Assembly (NCBI GenBank): GCA_037176725.1 | Contig: JAZBRS010000076.1 | Location: forward strand, 124,019,001 to 124,083,000 | Origin: Posidonia oceanica | Lineage: Eukaryota; Streptophyta; Magnoliopsida; Alismatales; Posidoniaceae | Direction: 5' to 3' | DNA: 64,000 bases | Shown here: piece by piece, positions 11,466 to 25,190 of the stretch | Position numbering within the stretch: position 1 is the stretch's first letter | Layout: each line of letters starts with the position of its first letter | The notes under the pieces: generated by a model | The model's input: the letters and a program-made list of their open reading frames with translations, nothing else | Told to the model about the DNA's origin: nothing | Databases searched by the model: none | Position numbers and translations under genes: made by a program

Positions 11466-12605
11466 TTGGGTAAATGGAAGGCTTAGGAGTCTTGGAATGG
11501 GATGAAAATTGGGGAGTGGGTAGGCTAGGGCTTGGAGTGCTGTGTCTGAAGTTTTGGTTTGATTTCAAGATGGTTTTGGAAGGGTTTTAAGGTGTAGAAA
11601 AAAGGGGAGTTTTACCTAGGTTTTCTAGGGTTTTTGGGAATGGGTTAGGCTTGAAAGTTTCTTAGTGTTTAGGTGGGTTTGTTAAGTGGGTGTTGGTGAA
11701 TTTTCCTGTGGATTTTGGTCAAGTTTTGAGCTTGAGAAGAGGGGTAAAGGCTTAGGTCAAGTTTGGCTTGTTTTGAAGGGTAAAGAGGATGGTTAGGGTT
11801 TGGTTTGGACCTAGGTTTGGATGGTTTTAGGGCAAGGTCTTGGATGGTTTCAGGGTAAGGTTTTGAGAGGGTTTTGGGGTGGTTTTCTAGGTTAGAAAAT
11901 GAGTGTGGTTCTACGTTTGGTTTTGAGGTTTGAGGTGGGGTTTTGATTTGAAAGGAAGGGTGAGGGGGAAGGTGTAATTTTGGGTTTCTTTCCTAGCCGC
12001 CCGAGAGACCTGCCGATTCAGCCTTGTCGAAATGGGGTGTCAACAATAAGGCTCGTACTTATCATTCCTGACCTCTTCCTGGTCTTGTTAGGGCTTGCAC
12101 GTATCATTCCTAGGGGTCCGGTCATGGAAAGGCTTGTACTTATCTTTCCTGACCTCTTCGGGTTTTGTTAGGGCTTGCACCAATCATTCCTAGCGGTCCG
12201 GTCTTGATAGGCTTGTACTTATCATTCCTGACCTCTTCCGGGTCTTGTTAGGGCTTGCACCTATCGTTCCTAGCGGTTCAGTCTTGATATGGCCTGTACT
12301 TATCATTTCGGACCTCTTCGGGTCATGTTAAGGCTTGCACCAATCATTCATGGTGGTCTAGTCTTGATAAGGCTTGTACATATCAATCCTGACCTCTACC
12401 AGGTCGTGTTAGGGCTTGCACCTATCGTTCCTAGCGGTCCGGTCTTGATAAGGCTGGCACTTTTCAATCCCGACCTCCTCCGGGTATTGTTAGGACTTGC
12501 ACCATTCAATCTTGGCGGTCCGGTCTTGATAAGGCTCGTGCTTATCGTTCCTGACCTCTTCCGGGTCTTCTGGGGCTTGCGCCTATCAATCCCGATAGTC
12601 CAGTC

Positions 12606-15600
12606 TTGATAAGGCTTGTACTTATCATTCCTGACCTCTTCCGGGTTTTGTTAGGGCTCGCACCTGTCATTCCTGACGGTCCGGTCCAGATTAGGCTTGT
12701 ACGTATCATTCCAAATCTCTTCCGCGTCTTGTTAGGGCTTGCACCTATCATTCCTGGCGGTCCGATCTTTGTAAGGCATGTACATATCATTCCCAACCTC
12801 GTCCTTGTTTTGTTTGGGCATGCACCTGTCATTCCCGGTGGTCCGGTCTTGGTAAGGTGTGTACTTATCATTCCTGACCTCTTCCGAGTCTTGTCAGAGC
12901 TTGCACCTATCGTTCCTAGCGGTCAGGTATTGATAAGGCTTGTACTTATCAATCCTGACCTCTTCCTGGTCTTGTTAGGGCTTGCACCTATCATTCCTGG
13001 TGGTCCGGTCCTGATACGGCATGTACTTATCATTCCTGACATCTACCGGGTCTTGTTAGCACTTGCACCTTTCATTCCTGGTGGTCCGGTCATCATTGGG
13101 CTTGTACTTATCATTCCGAACCGCTTCCGGGTCTTGTTCGGGCTTGCACCTATCATTCCTAGCGGTCCAGTCTTGATAAGGCTTGTACTTATCATTCCCG
13201 ACCTCTTCCGAGTCTTGTCAAAGCTTGCACCTATCATTCCTGGCGGTCAGGTATTGATAAGGCTTGTACTTATCAATCCTGTTCACTTCCTTGTCTTGTT
13301 AGGGCTTGCACCTATCATTCCTGGTCGTCCAGTCATGATACAGCATGTACTTATCATTACTGACCTCTTCCGGGTCTTGTTAGGACTTGCTCCTTTCATT
13401 CCTACCGGTCCGGCCATCATAGGGCTTGTTCTTATCATTTCGGACCTCTTCCGGGTCTTGTTAGGGCTTGCACCGATCATTCCTAGTGGTCCGGTCTTGA
13501 TAAGTCTTCAACACATCATTCCTGACCTCCTCGGGTCTTGTTGGGGCACGCTCCTACCATTCCTAGCGGTCCGGTCTTTATAAGGCTTGTACTTAACATT
13601 CCTGACCTCTTCCGGGTTTAGTTAGGGCTTGCACCAATCATTCCTAGCGGTCTGGTCTTGATTAGGCATGTATGTATCATTCCTAATCTCTTCTGCATCT
13701 TGTTAGGGATTGCACCTTTCATTCCTGGCGGTCCGGTCTTTGTTCGGCTTGAACTTATCATTCCCAACCTCTTCCTTGTTTTGTTAGGGCTTGCACCTAT
13801 CACTCCTGGTGGTCCGGTCTTGATAAGGCTTGTACTTATCATTCCTAACCTCCTCCGAGTCTTGTCTGAGCATGCACCTATCATTCCAGGCGGTCAGCTA
13901 TTGATAAGGCTTGTACTTATCAATCCTGACCTCTTCCTGGTCTTGTTAGGGCTTGCACCTATCATTCCTGGTGGTCCTGTCTTGATACGGCATGTACTTA
14001 TCATTCCTGACATCTTCTGGGTCATGTTAGGGCTTGCACCTTTCAATCCTGGCGGTCCGGTCATCGTAGGACTTGTACTTATCATTCTGAACCTCTTCCG
14101 GGTCTTGTTAGGGCTTGCACCTATCATTCCTAGCGGTTCGGTCTTGATAAGGTTTCAACTAATCATTCCTGACCTCTTCGGGTCTTGTTAGGGCTTGCAC
14201 CTATCAGTCCCTGCGGTCCAGGCTTGATAAGGCTTGTACTTATCATTCCTGACCTCTTCCAGGTCTTGTTTGGGCTCGCTCCTATCATTCCTGACCTCTT
14301 CTGGGTCCAGTTAGGACTTGCACCTATCATTCCAAGTGGTCTGGTCATGATAAGGCTTGTACTTATCATTCCTGTCCTCTTCGGGTCATGTTAGGGCTTG
14401 CACCTATCATTCCTGGCAGTCCGGTCTTGATAAGGCTTGTACTTATTATTCCTGACATCTTCTGGGTCTTGTTGGGGCATGCACCAATCATTCCTGGCGG
14501 TCCGGTCTTGATAAGGCTTGTACTTATCGTTCCTGACCTCTTCCGAGGCTTGTTTTGGCTTGCACCAATCAATCCTGGCTGTCCGGTCTTGATAAGGCAT
14601 GTACATATCATTCTTGAACTCTTCCGGGTCTTGTTAGGGCTTGCACCAATCATTCCTGGCGGTCTGGTCATGATAAGGCTTGTACTTATCATTCCTGACC
14701 ACTTTCGGGTCATGTTGGGGCTTGCACCTATCATTCCTGGCGGTCCGGTCTTCATAAGGCTTGTACTTGTAATTCCTGACCTGTTCCGGGTCTTGTTAGG
14801 GCTTGCACCTATCATTCCGGGCGGTCCGGTCATGAAAAGGCTTGTACTTATCATTCCTGATATCTTCCGGGTCTTGTTAGGGGTTGCACCTATCATTCCT
14901 GGCGGTCCGGTCTTCATAAGGCTTCTACTTATCATTCCTGGCCTCTTCCGGGTATTGTTAGAGCTTGCACCCATCATTCCTGGCAGTCCGATCCTGATAA
15001 GGCTTCTACTTATCATTCCTGAACTCTTGTTGGTCTTGTTATGGCTTGCACCTATCATTCCTGGCGATCCAGTTTTCCTAAGGCCTGTACATTTCATTCC
15101 AGACCGAATCCGGGTCTTGTGAGGGCTTGTACCTATCATTCTTGGCGGTCCGGTCATGATAAGGCTTGTACTAATCATTCCTGACCTCTTCCGGATCTTG
15201 TTCGGGCTTGCACCTATCATTCCGGGCGGTCCGGTCTTGAAAAGGCTTGTACTTATCATTCCTGATATCTTCCGGGTCTTGTTTGGGCTTGCACCTATCA
15301 TTCCTGGTGGTCCGGTCTTCATAAGGCTTCTACTTATCATTCCTGACCTCTTCCGAGTATTGCTAGAGCTTGCACCCATCATTCCTGGCAGTCCGATCTT
15401 GATAAGGCTTCTACTTATCATTCCTGACCTCTTCTTGGTCATGTTAGGGCTTGCACCTATCATTCCTGGCGGTCCGGTCTTCATAAGGCTTGTACTTATC
15501 ATTCCAAACCATTTCAGGTCTTGTTAGGGCTTGCACCTATCATTCCTGGCGGTCCGGTCTTGACAAGGCTTGTAGTAATCATTCCTGACCTCTTCCGGAT

Positions 15601-16044
15601 GTTGTTCGGGCTTGCACTTTTCATTCCTAGCGGTCCGGTCTTGATAAGGCTCGTACCTATCATTCCTGACCTCTTCCAGGTCGTGTTAGGGCATGCACCA
15701 GTCATTCCAGGCAGTCTGTTCTTGATAAGGCTTGTACTTATCAATCCTGACTTCTTTCGGGTCTTGTTAGAGCTTGAACCAACCATTCCTGGCGGTCCAG
15801 TCATGATAAGGCTCGTACATATCATTCTTGACGTCTTCCGGGTCATGTTAGGGCTTGCACTTATCATTCCTGGCGATTCGGTCTTGATAAGGCTCGTACT
15901 TATCATTCCTGACCTCTTCCTGGTCTTGTTAGGGCTTGCACGTATCATTCCTGGGGGTCCGGTCTCGATAAGGCTTGTACTTATCATTCCTTACCTCTTC
16001 CGGGTCTTCGAGGGCTTGCGACTATCATTCCCGGTAGTCCGGTC
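12606..16044. repeat. Higher-order repeat copy 1 (about 3,439 bp) in the T array
   Basis: Monomer variants in the same order recur at an offset of 3,438-3,439 bp. For example the blocks beginning at 12606, 14388 and 15521 reappear at 16045, 17826 and 18959. The length is not a multiple of 81, so each copy contains irregular short units. Confidence 0.8.
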
Positions 16045-19000
16045 TTGATAAGGCTTGTACTTATCATTCCTGACCACATCTGGGTTTTGTTTAGGCTCGC
16101 ACCTATCATTCCTGGCGGTCCGGTCAAGATTAGGCTTGGACGTATCATTCCTAATCTCTTCCGCGTCTTGTTAGGGCTTGTACCTATCATTCCTGGCGGT
16201 CCGGTCTTTGTAAGGCATGTACTTATCATTCCCATCCTCTTCCTTGTTTTGTTAGGGCTTGCACCTATCATTCCCGATGGTCCGGTCTTGATAAGGCTTG
16301 TACTTATCTTTCCTGACCTCTTCCGAGTCTTGTCAGAGCTTGCATCTATCTTTCCTGGCGGTCAGGTAATGATAAGGCTTGTACTTATCAATCCTGACCT
16401 CTTCCTGGTCTTGTTAGGGCTTGCACCTATCATTCCTGGTGGTCCTGTCTTGATACGGCATGTACTTATCATTCCTGACCACTTCTGGGTCTTGTTAGGC
16501 TTGCACCTTTCATTCCTGGTGGTTCTGTCATCATTGGGCTTGTACTTATCATTCCAGACCTCTTCCGGGTCTTGCTAGGGCTTACACCTAACATTCCTGG
16601 CGGTCCGGTCTTGATAAGGCTTGTACTTATCAATCCTAACCTCTTCCGAGTCTTGTCAAAGCTTGCACCTATCATTCCTGGCGGTCAGGTATTGATAAGG
16701 CTTGTACATATCAATCCTGTTCACTTCCTGGTCTTGTTAGGGCTTGCACCTTTCATTCCTGGTGGTCCTGTTATGGTACGGCATGTACTTATCATTACTG
16801 ACCTCTTTCGGGTCTTGTTAGGGCTAGCACCTTTCATTCCTGCCGGTCCGGCCATCATAGGGCTTGTACATATCATTCCGGACCTCTTCCGGGTCTTTTT
16901 AGGGCTTGCACCTATCATTCCTAGCGTTCCGGTCTTGATAAGGCTTCAACTTATCATTCCTGACCTCTTCGAGTCTTGTTGGGGCTCGCACCTTTCATTC
17001 CTAGCGGTCCGGTCTTGATGAGGCTTGTACTTAACATTCCAGACCTCTTCCAGGTTTTGTTTGGGCTTGCACCTATCATACTTGGTGGTCCGGTCTTGAT
17101 TAGGCTTGTACGTATCATTCCTAATCTCTTCTGCATCTTGTTAGGGCTTGCACCTATCATTGTTAGCGGTCCGGTCTTGGTTAGGCTTGAACTTATCGTT
17201 CCCATCCTCTTCCTTGTTTTGTTAGGGCTTGCACCAATCATTCCTGGTGGTCGGATCATGATAAGGCTTGTACTTATCATTCCTGACCTGCTCCGAGTCT
17301 TGTCAGAGCTTGCACCTATCATTCCAAGCGGTCAGGTATTGATAAGGCTTGTACTTATCAATCCTGACCTCTTCCTGGTCATGTTAGGGCTTGCACCTAA
17401 CATTCCTGGTGGTCCTGTCTTGATACGGCATGTACATATCATTCCCAACCTCTTCTGGGTCATGTTTGGGCTTGCACCTTTCATTCCTAGTGGTCCGGTC
17501 AACATAGGGCTTGTACTTATCATTTCGGACCTCTTTCATGTCTTGTTAGGGCTTCCACCTATCATTCCTAGCGGTTCGGTCTTGATACGGTTTCAACTTA
17601 TCATTCCTGACCTCTTCAGGTCTTGTTAGGGCTTGCACCTGTCATTCCCTGCAGTCCGGTCTTGATAAGGCTTGTACTTATCATTCCTGACCTCTTCCAG
17701 ATCTTGTTTGGGCACGCTCCTATCATTCCTGACCTCTTCCGGGTCTAGTTAGGGCTTGCACCTATCATTCCAAGTGGTCTGGTTTTGATAAGGCATGTAC
17801 TTATCATTCCTATCCTCTTCGGGTCATGTTAGGGCTTGCACCTATCATTCCTGGCGGTCCGGTCTTGATAAGGCTTGTACTTATCATTCCTGACAACTTC
17901 CGGGTCTTGTTGGGGCATGCACCAATCATTCCAGGCGGTCCGGTCTTGATAAGGCTTGTACTTATCGTTCCTGACCTCTTCCGAGGCTTGTTTGGGCTAG
18001 CTCCAATCAATCCTGGCTGTCCAGTCTTGATAAGGCATGTACATATCATTCCTGAACTCTTCCGGGTCTTGTTAGGGCTTGCACCTATCATTCCTGGCGG
18101 TCCGGTCATGATAAGGCTTGTGCTTATCATTCCTGACCACTTTCGGGTCATGTTGGGGCTTGCTCCTGTCATTCCTGGCGGTCCGGTCTTCATATGGCAT
18201 GTACTTGTAATTCCAAACCTCTTCCGGGTCTTGTTAGGGCTTGCACCTATCATTCCGGGCGATCCGGTCATGAAAAGGCTTGTACTTATCATTCCTGATA
18301 TCTTCTGGGTCTTGTTAGGGGTTGCAGCTATCATTCCTGGCGGTCCGGTCTTCATAAGGCTTCTACTTATCATTCCTGACCTCTTTCGGGTATTGTTAGA
18401 GCTTGCACCCATCATTCCTGGCAGTCTGATCTTGATAAGGCTTCTACTTATCATTCCTGAACTCTTGTTGGTCTTGTTAGGGCTTGCACCTATCATTCCT
18501 GGCGGTCCGGTCTTCCTAAGACCAGTACTTTTCATTCCCGACCGATTCCGGGTCTTGTGAGGGCTTGTACCTATCATTCCTCGCGGTCCGGTCTTGATAA
18601 GGCTTGTTCTAATCATTCCTGACCTCTTCCGGATCTTGTTCGGGCTTGCACCTATCATTCCGGGCGGTCCGGTCTTGAAAAGGCTTGTACTTATCATTCC
18701 TGATATCTTCCGGGTCTTGTTTGGGCTTGCACCTATCATTCCTGGCGGTCCGGTCTTCATATGGCTTCTACTTATCATTCCTGACATCTTCCGGGTATTG
18801 TTAGAGCTTGCACCCTTCATTCCTGGCGGTCCGATCTTGATAAGGCTTCTACTTTTCATTCCTGACCTCTTCTTGGTCATGTTAGGGCTTGCACCTATCA
18901 TTCCTAGCGGTCCGGTCTTCATAAGGCTTGTACTTATCATTCCAAACCAATTCGAGTCTTGTTAGGGCTTGCACCTATCATTCCTGGCTGTCCGGTGTTG

Positions 19001-19483
19001 ACAAGGCTTGTACTAATCATTCTTGACCTCTTCCGGATGTTGTTCGGGCTTGCACTTATCATTCCTAGCGGTCCGGTCTTGATAAGGCTCGTACCTAACA
19101 TTCCTGACCTCTTCCAGGTCTTGTTAGGGCTTGCACAAATCATTCCAGGCTGTCCCTTCTTGATCAGGCTTGTACTTATCATTCCTGACCTCTTTCGGGT
19201 CTTGTTGGGGCTTGAACTAGCCATTCCTAGCGGTCCAGTCATGATAAGGCTCGTACATATCATTCTTGACGTCTTTCGGGTCATGTTAGGGCTTGCACTT
19301 ATCATTCCTGGCGGTTCGGTCTTGATAAGGCTCGTACTTATCATTCCTGACCTCTTCTTGGTCTTGTTAGGGCTTGCACGTATCATTCCTGGGGGTCCGG
19401 TCTTGGTAAGGCTTGTACTTATCATTCCTTACCTCTTCCGGGTCTTCTAGGGCTTGCGCCTATCATTCCCGATAGTCCGGTCA
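16045..19483. repeat. Higher-order repeat copy 2 (about 3,439 bp) in the T array
   Basis: It matches copy 1 monomer for monomer, with visible substitutions (roughly a tenth of translated positions differ), so this duplication is older than the 9.4-kb one in the right array. Confidence 0.8.
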
Positions 19484-22400
19484 TGATAAGGCTTGTACTT
19501 ATCATTCCTGACTACTTTCGGGTTTTGTTAGGGCTCGCACCTATCATTCCTGCCGGTCCGGTCCAGATTAGGCTTGTACGTATCATTCCTAATCTCTTCC
19601 GCGTCTTGTTAGGGCTTGCACCTATCATTCCTGGCGGTCCGGTCTTTGTATAGTATGTACTTATCATTCTCAACCACTTCCTAGTTTTGTTAGGGCTTGC
19701 ACCTGTCATTCCTGATGGTCCGGTCTTGATAAGCCTAGTACTTATCATTCCTGACCTCTTCCGAGTCTTGTCAGAGCTTGCATCTATCGTTCCTGGCGGT
19801 CAGGTATTGATAAGGCTTGTACTTTTCAATCCTGACCTCTTCCTGGTCATGTTAGGGCTTGCACCTATCATTCCTGGTGGTAATGTCTTGATACAGCATG
19901 TACTTATCATTCCTGATCTCTTCTGGGTCTTGTTAGGACTTGCACCTTTCATTCCTGGTGGTTCGGTCATCATTGGGCTTGCACTTATCATTCCAGACCT
20001 CTTCCGGGTCTTGCTAGGGCTTGCACCTATCATTCCCGGCGGTCCGGTCTTGATAAGGCATGTACTTATCATTCCTAACCTCTTCCGAGTCTTGTCAAAG
20101 CTTGCACCTATCATTCCTGGCGGTCAGGTATTGATAAGGCTTGTACTTATCAAGCCTGTTCATTTCCTGGTCTTGTTAGGGCTTGCACCTATCATTCCTG
20201 GTGGTCCTGTCATGATACGGCATGTACTTATCATTACTGACCTCTTCCGGGTCTTGTTAGGGCTTGCACCTTTCATTCGTACCGGTCCGGCCATCATAGG
20301 GCTTGTACATATCATTCCGGACCTCTTCCGGGTCTTGATAGGGCTTGCACCTATCATTCCTAGCGTTCCGGTCTTGATAAGGCTTCAACTTATCTTTCCT
20401 GACCTCTTCGGGTCTTGTTGGGGCTCACACCTATCTTTCCTAGCGGTCCGGTCTTGATGAGGCTTGTACTTAACATTCCTGACCTCTTCCAGGTTTTGTT
20501 AGGGCTTGCACCTATCATTCCTGGCGGTCCGATCTTGATTAGGCTTGTACGTATCATTCCTAATCTCTTCTGCATCTTATTAGGGCTTGCACCTATCATT
20601 CCTGGCGGTCCGGTCTTTGTTAGGCTTGAACTTATCATTCCCAACCTCTTCCTTGTTTTGTTAGGGCTTGCACCTATCATTCCTGGTGGTCCGGTCTTGA
20701 TAAGGCTTGTACTTATCATTCCTGACCTCCTCCGAGTCTTGTCAGAGCTTGCACCTATCATTCCGGGCGGTCAGGTATTGATAAGGCTTGTACTTATCAA
20801 TCCTGACCTCTTCCTGGTCTTGTTAGGGCTTGCACCTATCATTCTAGTTGGTCCTGTTTTGATACGGCAAGTACTTATCATTCCTGACCTCTTCTGGGTC
20901 ATGTTAGGGCTTGCACCTCTCATTCCTGGCGGACCGGTCGTCATAGGGCTTGTACTTATCATTCCGGACCTCTTCCGGGTCTTGTTAGGGCTTGCACCTA
21001 TCATTCCTAGCCGTTCGGTCTTGATTAGGTTTCAACTTATCATTCCTGACCTCTTCGGGTCTTGTTAGGGCTTGCACCTATCATTCCCTGCGGTCCGGTC
21101 TTGTTAAGGCTTGTACTTATCATTCCTGACCTCTTCTTGGTTTTGTTTCGGCACGCTCCTATCATTCCAGACCTCTTCCGGGTCCTGTTAGGGCTTGCGC
21201 CTATCATTCCAAGTGGTCTGGTCTTGATAAGGCTTGTACTTGTCATTCCTGTCCTCTTCGGGTCATGTTAGGGCTTGCACCAATCATTCCTGGTGGTCCG
21301 GTATTGATAAGGCTTATACTTATCGTTCCAGACATCTTCCCTGTCTTGTTGGGGCATGCACCTATCTATCCTAGCGGTCTGGCAATGATAAGTCTTGTAC
21401 TTATCATTCCTGACCTCTTTCGGGTCTCGTTTGGCTTTGCACCTATCATTCCAGGCGGTCTGGTCCTGATTAGGCTTCTACTAATAATTCCTGACATCTT
21501 TCGGATCTTGTTAGGGCTTGCACCAATCATTCCTGGCAGTCCCGTCTTGATTAGGCTTGTACTTATCATTCCTGACCTCTTCTGGGTCTTGTTAGGGCTT
21601 GCACCAATCATTCCTGGCAGTCCGGTCAAGATAAGGCATGTACTTATCAATCCTGACCCCTTCTGGGTCTTTTTAGGGCTTGCGGCTATCATTCCAGGCG
21701 GTCCGGTCTTGATAAGGCTTGTACTTATCATTCATGACCACTTCCGAGTCTTGTTGGGGATTGCACCAATCATTCTTGCCGGTCCGGTTAGGGAAGGGCT
21801 TGTACTTATCATTCTAGACCTCTTCCGGGTCTTGTTAGGGCCTGCACCTATCATTCCTGACATCTTCTGAGTCTTGTCTGAGCTTGCACCTATCGTTCCT
21901 CGCAGTCAGGTATTGATAAGGCTTGTACTTATCAATCCTGACCTCTTTCTGGTCTTGTTAGGGCTTGCACCTATCATTCTAGGTGGTCCTGTCTTGATAC
22001 GGCATGTTCTTATCATTCCTGACCTCTTCCGGGTCTTGTTAGGGCTTGCACCTTTCATTCCTGGCGGTCCGGTCATCATTGGGCTTGTACTTATCATTCC
22101 GGACCGCTTCCGGGTCTTGTTAGGGCTTGCACCTATCATTCCTAGCTGTCCGGTCTTGATAAGGCATGTACTTCTCATTCCCGACCTCTTACGAGTCTTG
22201 TCAAAGCTTGCGCCTATCATTCCTGGCGATCTGGTATTCATAAGGCTTGTACTTATCAATCCTGTTCACTTCCTGGTCTTGTTAGGGCTTGCACCAATCA
22301 ATCCTGGTTGTCCAGTCATGATACGGCATGTACTTATCATTACTGACCTCTTCCGGGTCTTGTTAGGACTTGCACCTTTCATTCCTGCCGGTCCGGCCAT

Positions 22401-25190
22401 CATAGGGCTTGTACTTATCATTCCGGACCTCTTCCGGGTCTTGTTAGGGCTTGCACCGATCATTCCTAGTGGTTCGGTCTTGATTAGGTTTCAACTTATC
22501 ATTCCTGACCACTTCGTGTCTTGTTAGGGCTTGCACCTATCATTCCCTGCGGTCCGGTCTTGATAAGGCTTGTACTTATCATTCCTGACCTCTTCCAGGT
22601 CATGTTTGGGCTCGCTCCTATCATTCCTGACCTCTTCCGGGTCCAGTTAGGGCTTGCACCTATCATTCCAAGTGGTCTGGTCATGATAAGGCTTGTACTT
22701 ATCATTCCTGTCCTCTTCGGGTCATGTTAGGGCTTGCACCTATCATTCCTGGCGGTCCGGTCTTGATAAGGCTTGTACTTATCAGTCCTGACATCTTTCA
22801 GGTCTTTTTAGGGCATGCACCAATCATTCCAGGCGGTCCAGTCTTGATAAGGCTTGTACTTATCATTCCTGACCTCTTCCGAGGCTTGTTTGGGCTTGCA
22901 CCAATCAATCCTGGCTGTCCGGTCTTGATAAGGCTTGTACTTATCATTCCTGAACTCTTCCGGGTCTTGTTAGGGCATGCGCCTATCATTCCTAGCGGTC
23001 CGGTCATGATAAGGCTTGTACTTATCATTCCTGACCACTTTCGGGTCAAGTTGTGGCTTGCACCTATCATTCCTGGCAGTCCGGTCTTCTTACGGCTTGT
23101 ACTTGTAATTCCTGACCTCTTCCGGGTCATGTTAGTGCTTGCACCTATCATTCCGGGCTGTCCGGTCATGAAAAGCCTTGTACTTATCATTCCTAATATC
23201 TTCCAGGTCTTGTTAGGGGTTGCAGCTATCATTCCTGGCGGTCCGGTCTTCATAAGGCTTCCACTTATCATTCCTGACCTCTTCCGGGTATTGTTAGTGC
23301 TTGCACCCATCATTCCTGGCAGTCTGATCTTGATAAGCCTTCTTCTTATCATTCCTGACCTCTTCATGGTCTTGTTAGGGCTTGCACCTATCATTCCTGG
23401 AGGTCCGGTCTACATAAGGCCTGTACTTATCATTCCAGACCGATTCCGGGTCTTTTGAGGGCTTGTACCAATCATTCCTGGCGGTCCGGTCTTGACAAGG
23501 CTTGCACTAATCATTCCTGACCTCTTCCGGATCTTGTTCGGGCTTGCACCTATCATTTCGAGCGATCCGGTCATGAAAAGGCTTGTACTTATCATTCCTG
23601 ATATCTTCTGGGTCTTGTTAGGGCTTGCACCTATCCTTCCTGGCGGTCCGGTCTTGATAAGGCAAGTACTTATCGTTCCTGACCTCTTCCGGAGCTTGTT
23701 TGGGCTTGCACCAATCAGTCCTAGCTGTCCGGTCTTGATAAGGCATGTACTTATCATTCCTGAACTCTTCCGGGTCTTGTTGGGGCTTGCACCTTTCATT
23801 CCTGGCGGTCTGGTCATGATAAGGCTTGTACTTATCATTCCTGACCACTTTCGGGTCATGTTAGGGCTTGCACCTATCATTCCTGGCGGTCCGGTCTTCA
23901 TAAGGCTTGTACTTGTAATTCCTGACCTCTTCCGGGTCTTGTTAGGGCTTGCACCTATCATTCCGGGCGGTCCGGTCATGAAAAGGCTTGTACTTATCAT
24001 TCCTGATATCTTCCGGGTTTTGTTAGGGGTTGCACCTATCATTCTTGGCGGTCCGGTCTTCATAAGGATTCTACTTATCATTCCTGACCTCTTCCGGGTA
24101 TTGTTAGAGCTTGCTCCCATCATTCCTGGCAGTCCGATCTTGATATGGCTTCTACTTATCATTCCAGACCTCTTCTTGGTCTTGTTAGGGCTTGCACCTT
24201 TCATTCCTGGCGGTCCGGTCTTCATAAGGCCGGTACTTATCATTCCAGACCGATTCCGGGTCGTGTGAGGGCTTGTACCTATCATTCCTGGTGGTCCGGT
24301 CTTGACAAGGCTTGTACTAATCATTCCTGACCACTTCCGGATCTTGTTCGGGCTTGCACCTATCATTCCGAGCAGTTTGGTCATGAAAAGGCTTGTACTT
24401 ATCATTCCTGATATCTTCCGGGTCTTGTTAGGGCTTGCACCTATCATTCCTGGCGGTCTGGTCTTCATAAGGCTTCTACTTATCATTCCTGACCTCTTCT
24501 GGGTATTGTTAGAGCTTGCACCCATCATTCCTGGCGGTCCGATCTTGATAAGGCTTCTACTTATCATTCCTGACCTCTTCTTGGTCATGTTAGGGCTTGC
24601 ACCTATCATTCCTGGCGGCCCGGTCTTCATAAGGCTTGTACTTATCATTCCAAACCAATTCGGGTCTTGTTAGGGCTTGCGCCTATCATTCCTGGCGGTC
24701 CGGTCCTGACAAGGCTTGTATTAATCATTCCTGACCTCTTCCGGATGTTGTTCGGGCTTGCACTTATATTTCCAAGCGGTCCGGTCTTGATAAGGCTCGT
24801 ACCTATCATTCCTGACCTCTTCTAGGTCTTGTTAGGGCTTGCACCAATCATTCCAGGGGGTCCGTTCTTGATAAGGCTTGTACTTATCATTCCTGACCTC
24901 TTTCGGGTCTTGTTAGGGCTTGAACCAACCATTCTTGGCGGTCCAGTCATGATAAGGCTCGTACATATCATTCTTGACGTCTTTCGGGTCTTGTTAGGGC
25001 TTGCACTTATCATTCCTAGCGGTTCGGTCTTGATAAGGCTCATACTTATCATTCCTGACCTCTTCCTGGTCTTGTTAGGGCTTGCACGTATCATTCCAGG
25101 GGGTCCGATCTTCGTAAGGCTTGTACTTATCATTCCTTACCTCTTCAGGGTCTTCTAGGGCATGCGCCTATCATTCCCGGTAGTCCGGTC
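19484..25190. repeat. Extended higher-order repeat copy 3 with internal duplication
   Basis: The same variant series starts again at about 19484, but the next start is at 25191, a span of 5.7 kb. An extra copy of part of the series explains the length: the markers at about 20114 and 21265 recur at about 22223 and 22724. Confidence 0.65.

Larger units (their letters stand above)
1..12045 (-). mobile_element. 5' portion of a large Ty3/gypsy-type LTR retrotransposon (Tat/Ogre-like), minus strand
   Basis: Read on the minus strand, the order is a 5' LTR starting TGTTGACACC and ending ACTACA, a PBS one base later, a leader of about 1.3 kb, then a gag-protease frame that is still open at position 1. 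The unusually long LTR, the proline-rich Gag start, the Gag core, the D-N-G-S protease motif and the G-patch-like segment are typical of large plant Ty3/gypsy elements. Placement in the Tat/Ogre lineage is inferred from LTR size and PBS type only, because reverse transcriptase and integrase lie beyond the left edge. The element is decayed by four in-frame TAG codons. Its LTR head directly abuts the 81-bp array at 12046. Confidence 0.85.
6259..12045 (-). repeat. 5' LTR (about 5.79 kb) of the minus-strand element
   Basis: Minus-strand termini are TGTTGACACC at 12045 and ACTACA at 6259. Large parts match the plus-strand LTR at 34958-37981: the head with its ACCCTAGAAAA-type words (about 11460-12045), the 'TGCATATAGG'-type degenerate region (about 7850-8750), the roughly 30-bp tandem repeat (6865-7115), and the U5-like tail with the ACACCTTCCCC block (about 6259-6660). 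About 2.7 kb in the middle (roughly 8800-11465) has no counterpart in the other LTR. At 5.8 kb it is near the upper end of known plant LTRs. Confidence 0.85.

Noticed and set aside
12606..13583. Long plus-strand ORF (about 325 codons) of hydrophobic repeats resembling a multi-span membrane protein
   Set aside because: It is the 81-bp satellite read in one frame. Similar ORFs exist on both strands in several frames all along the arrays, and end wherever a monomer has a random stop or phase shift.
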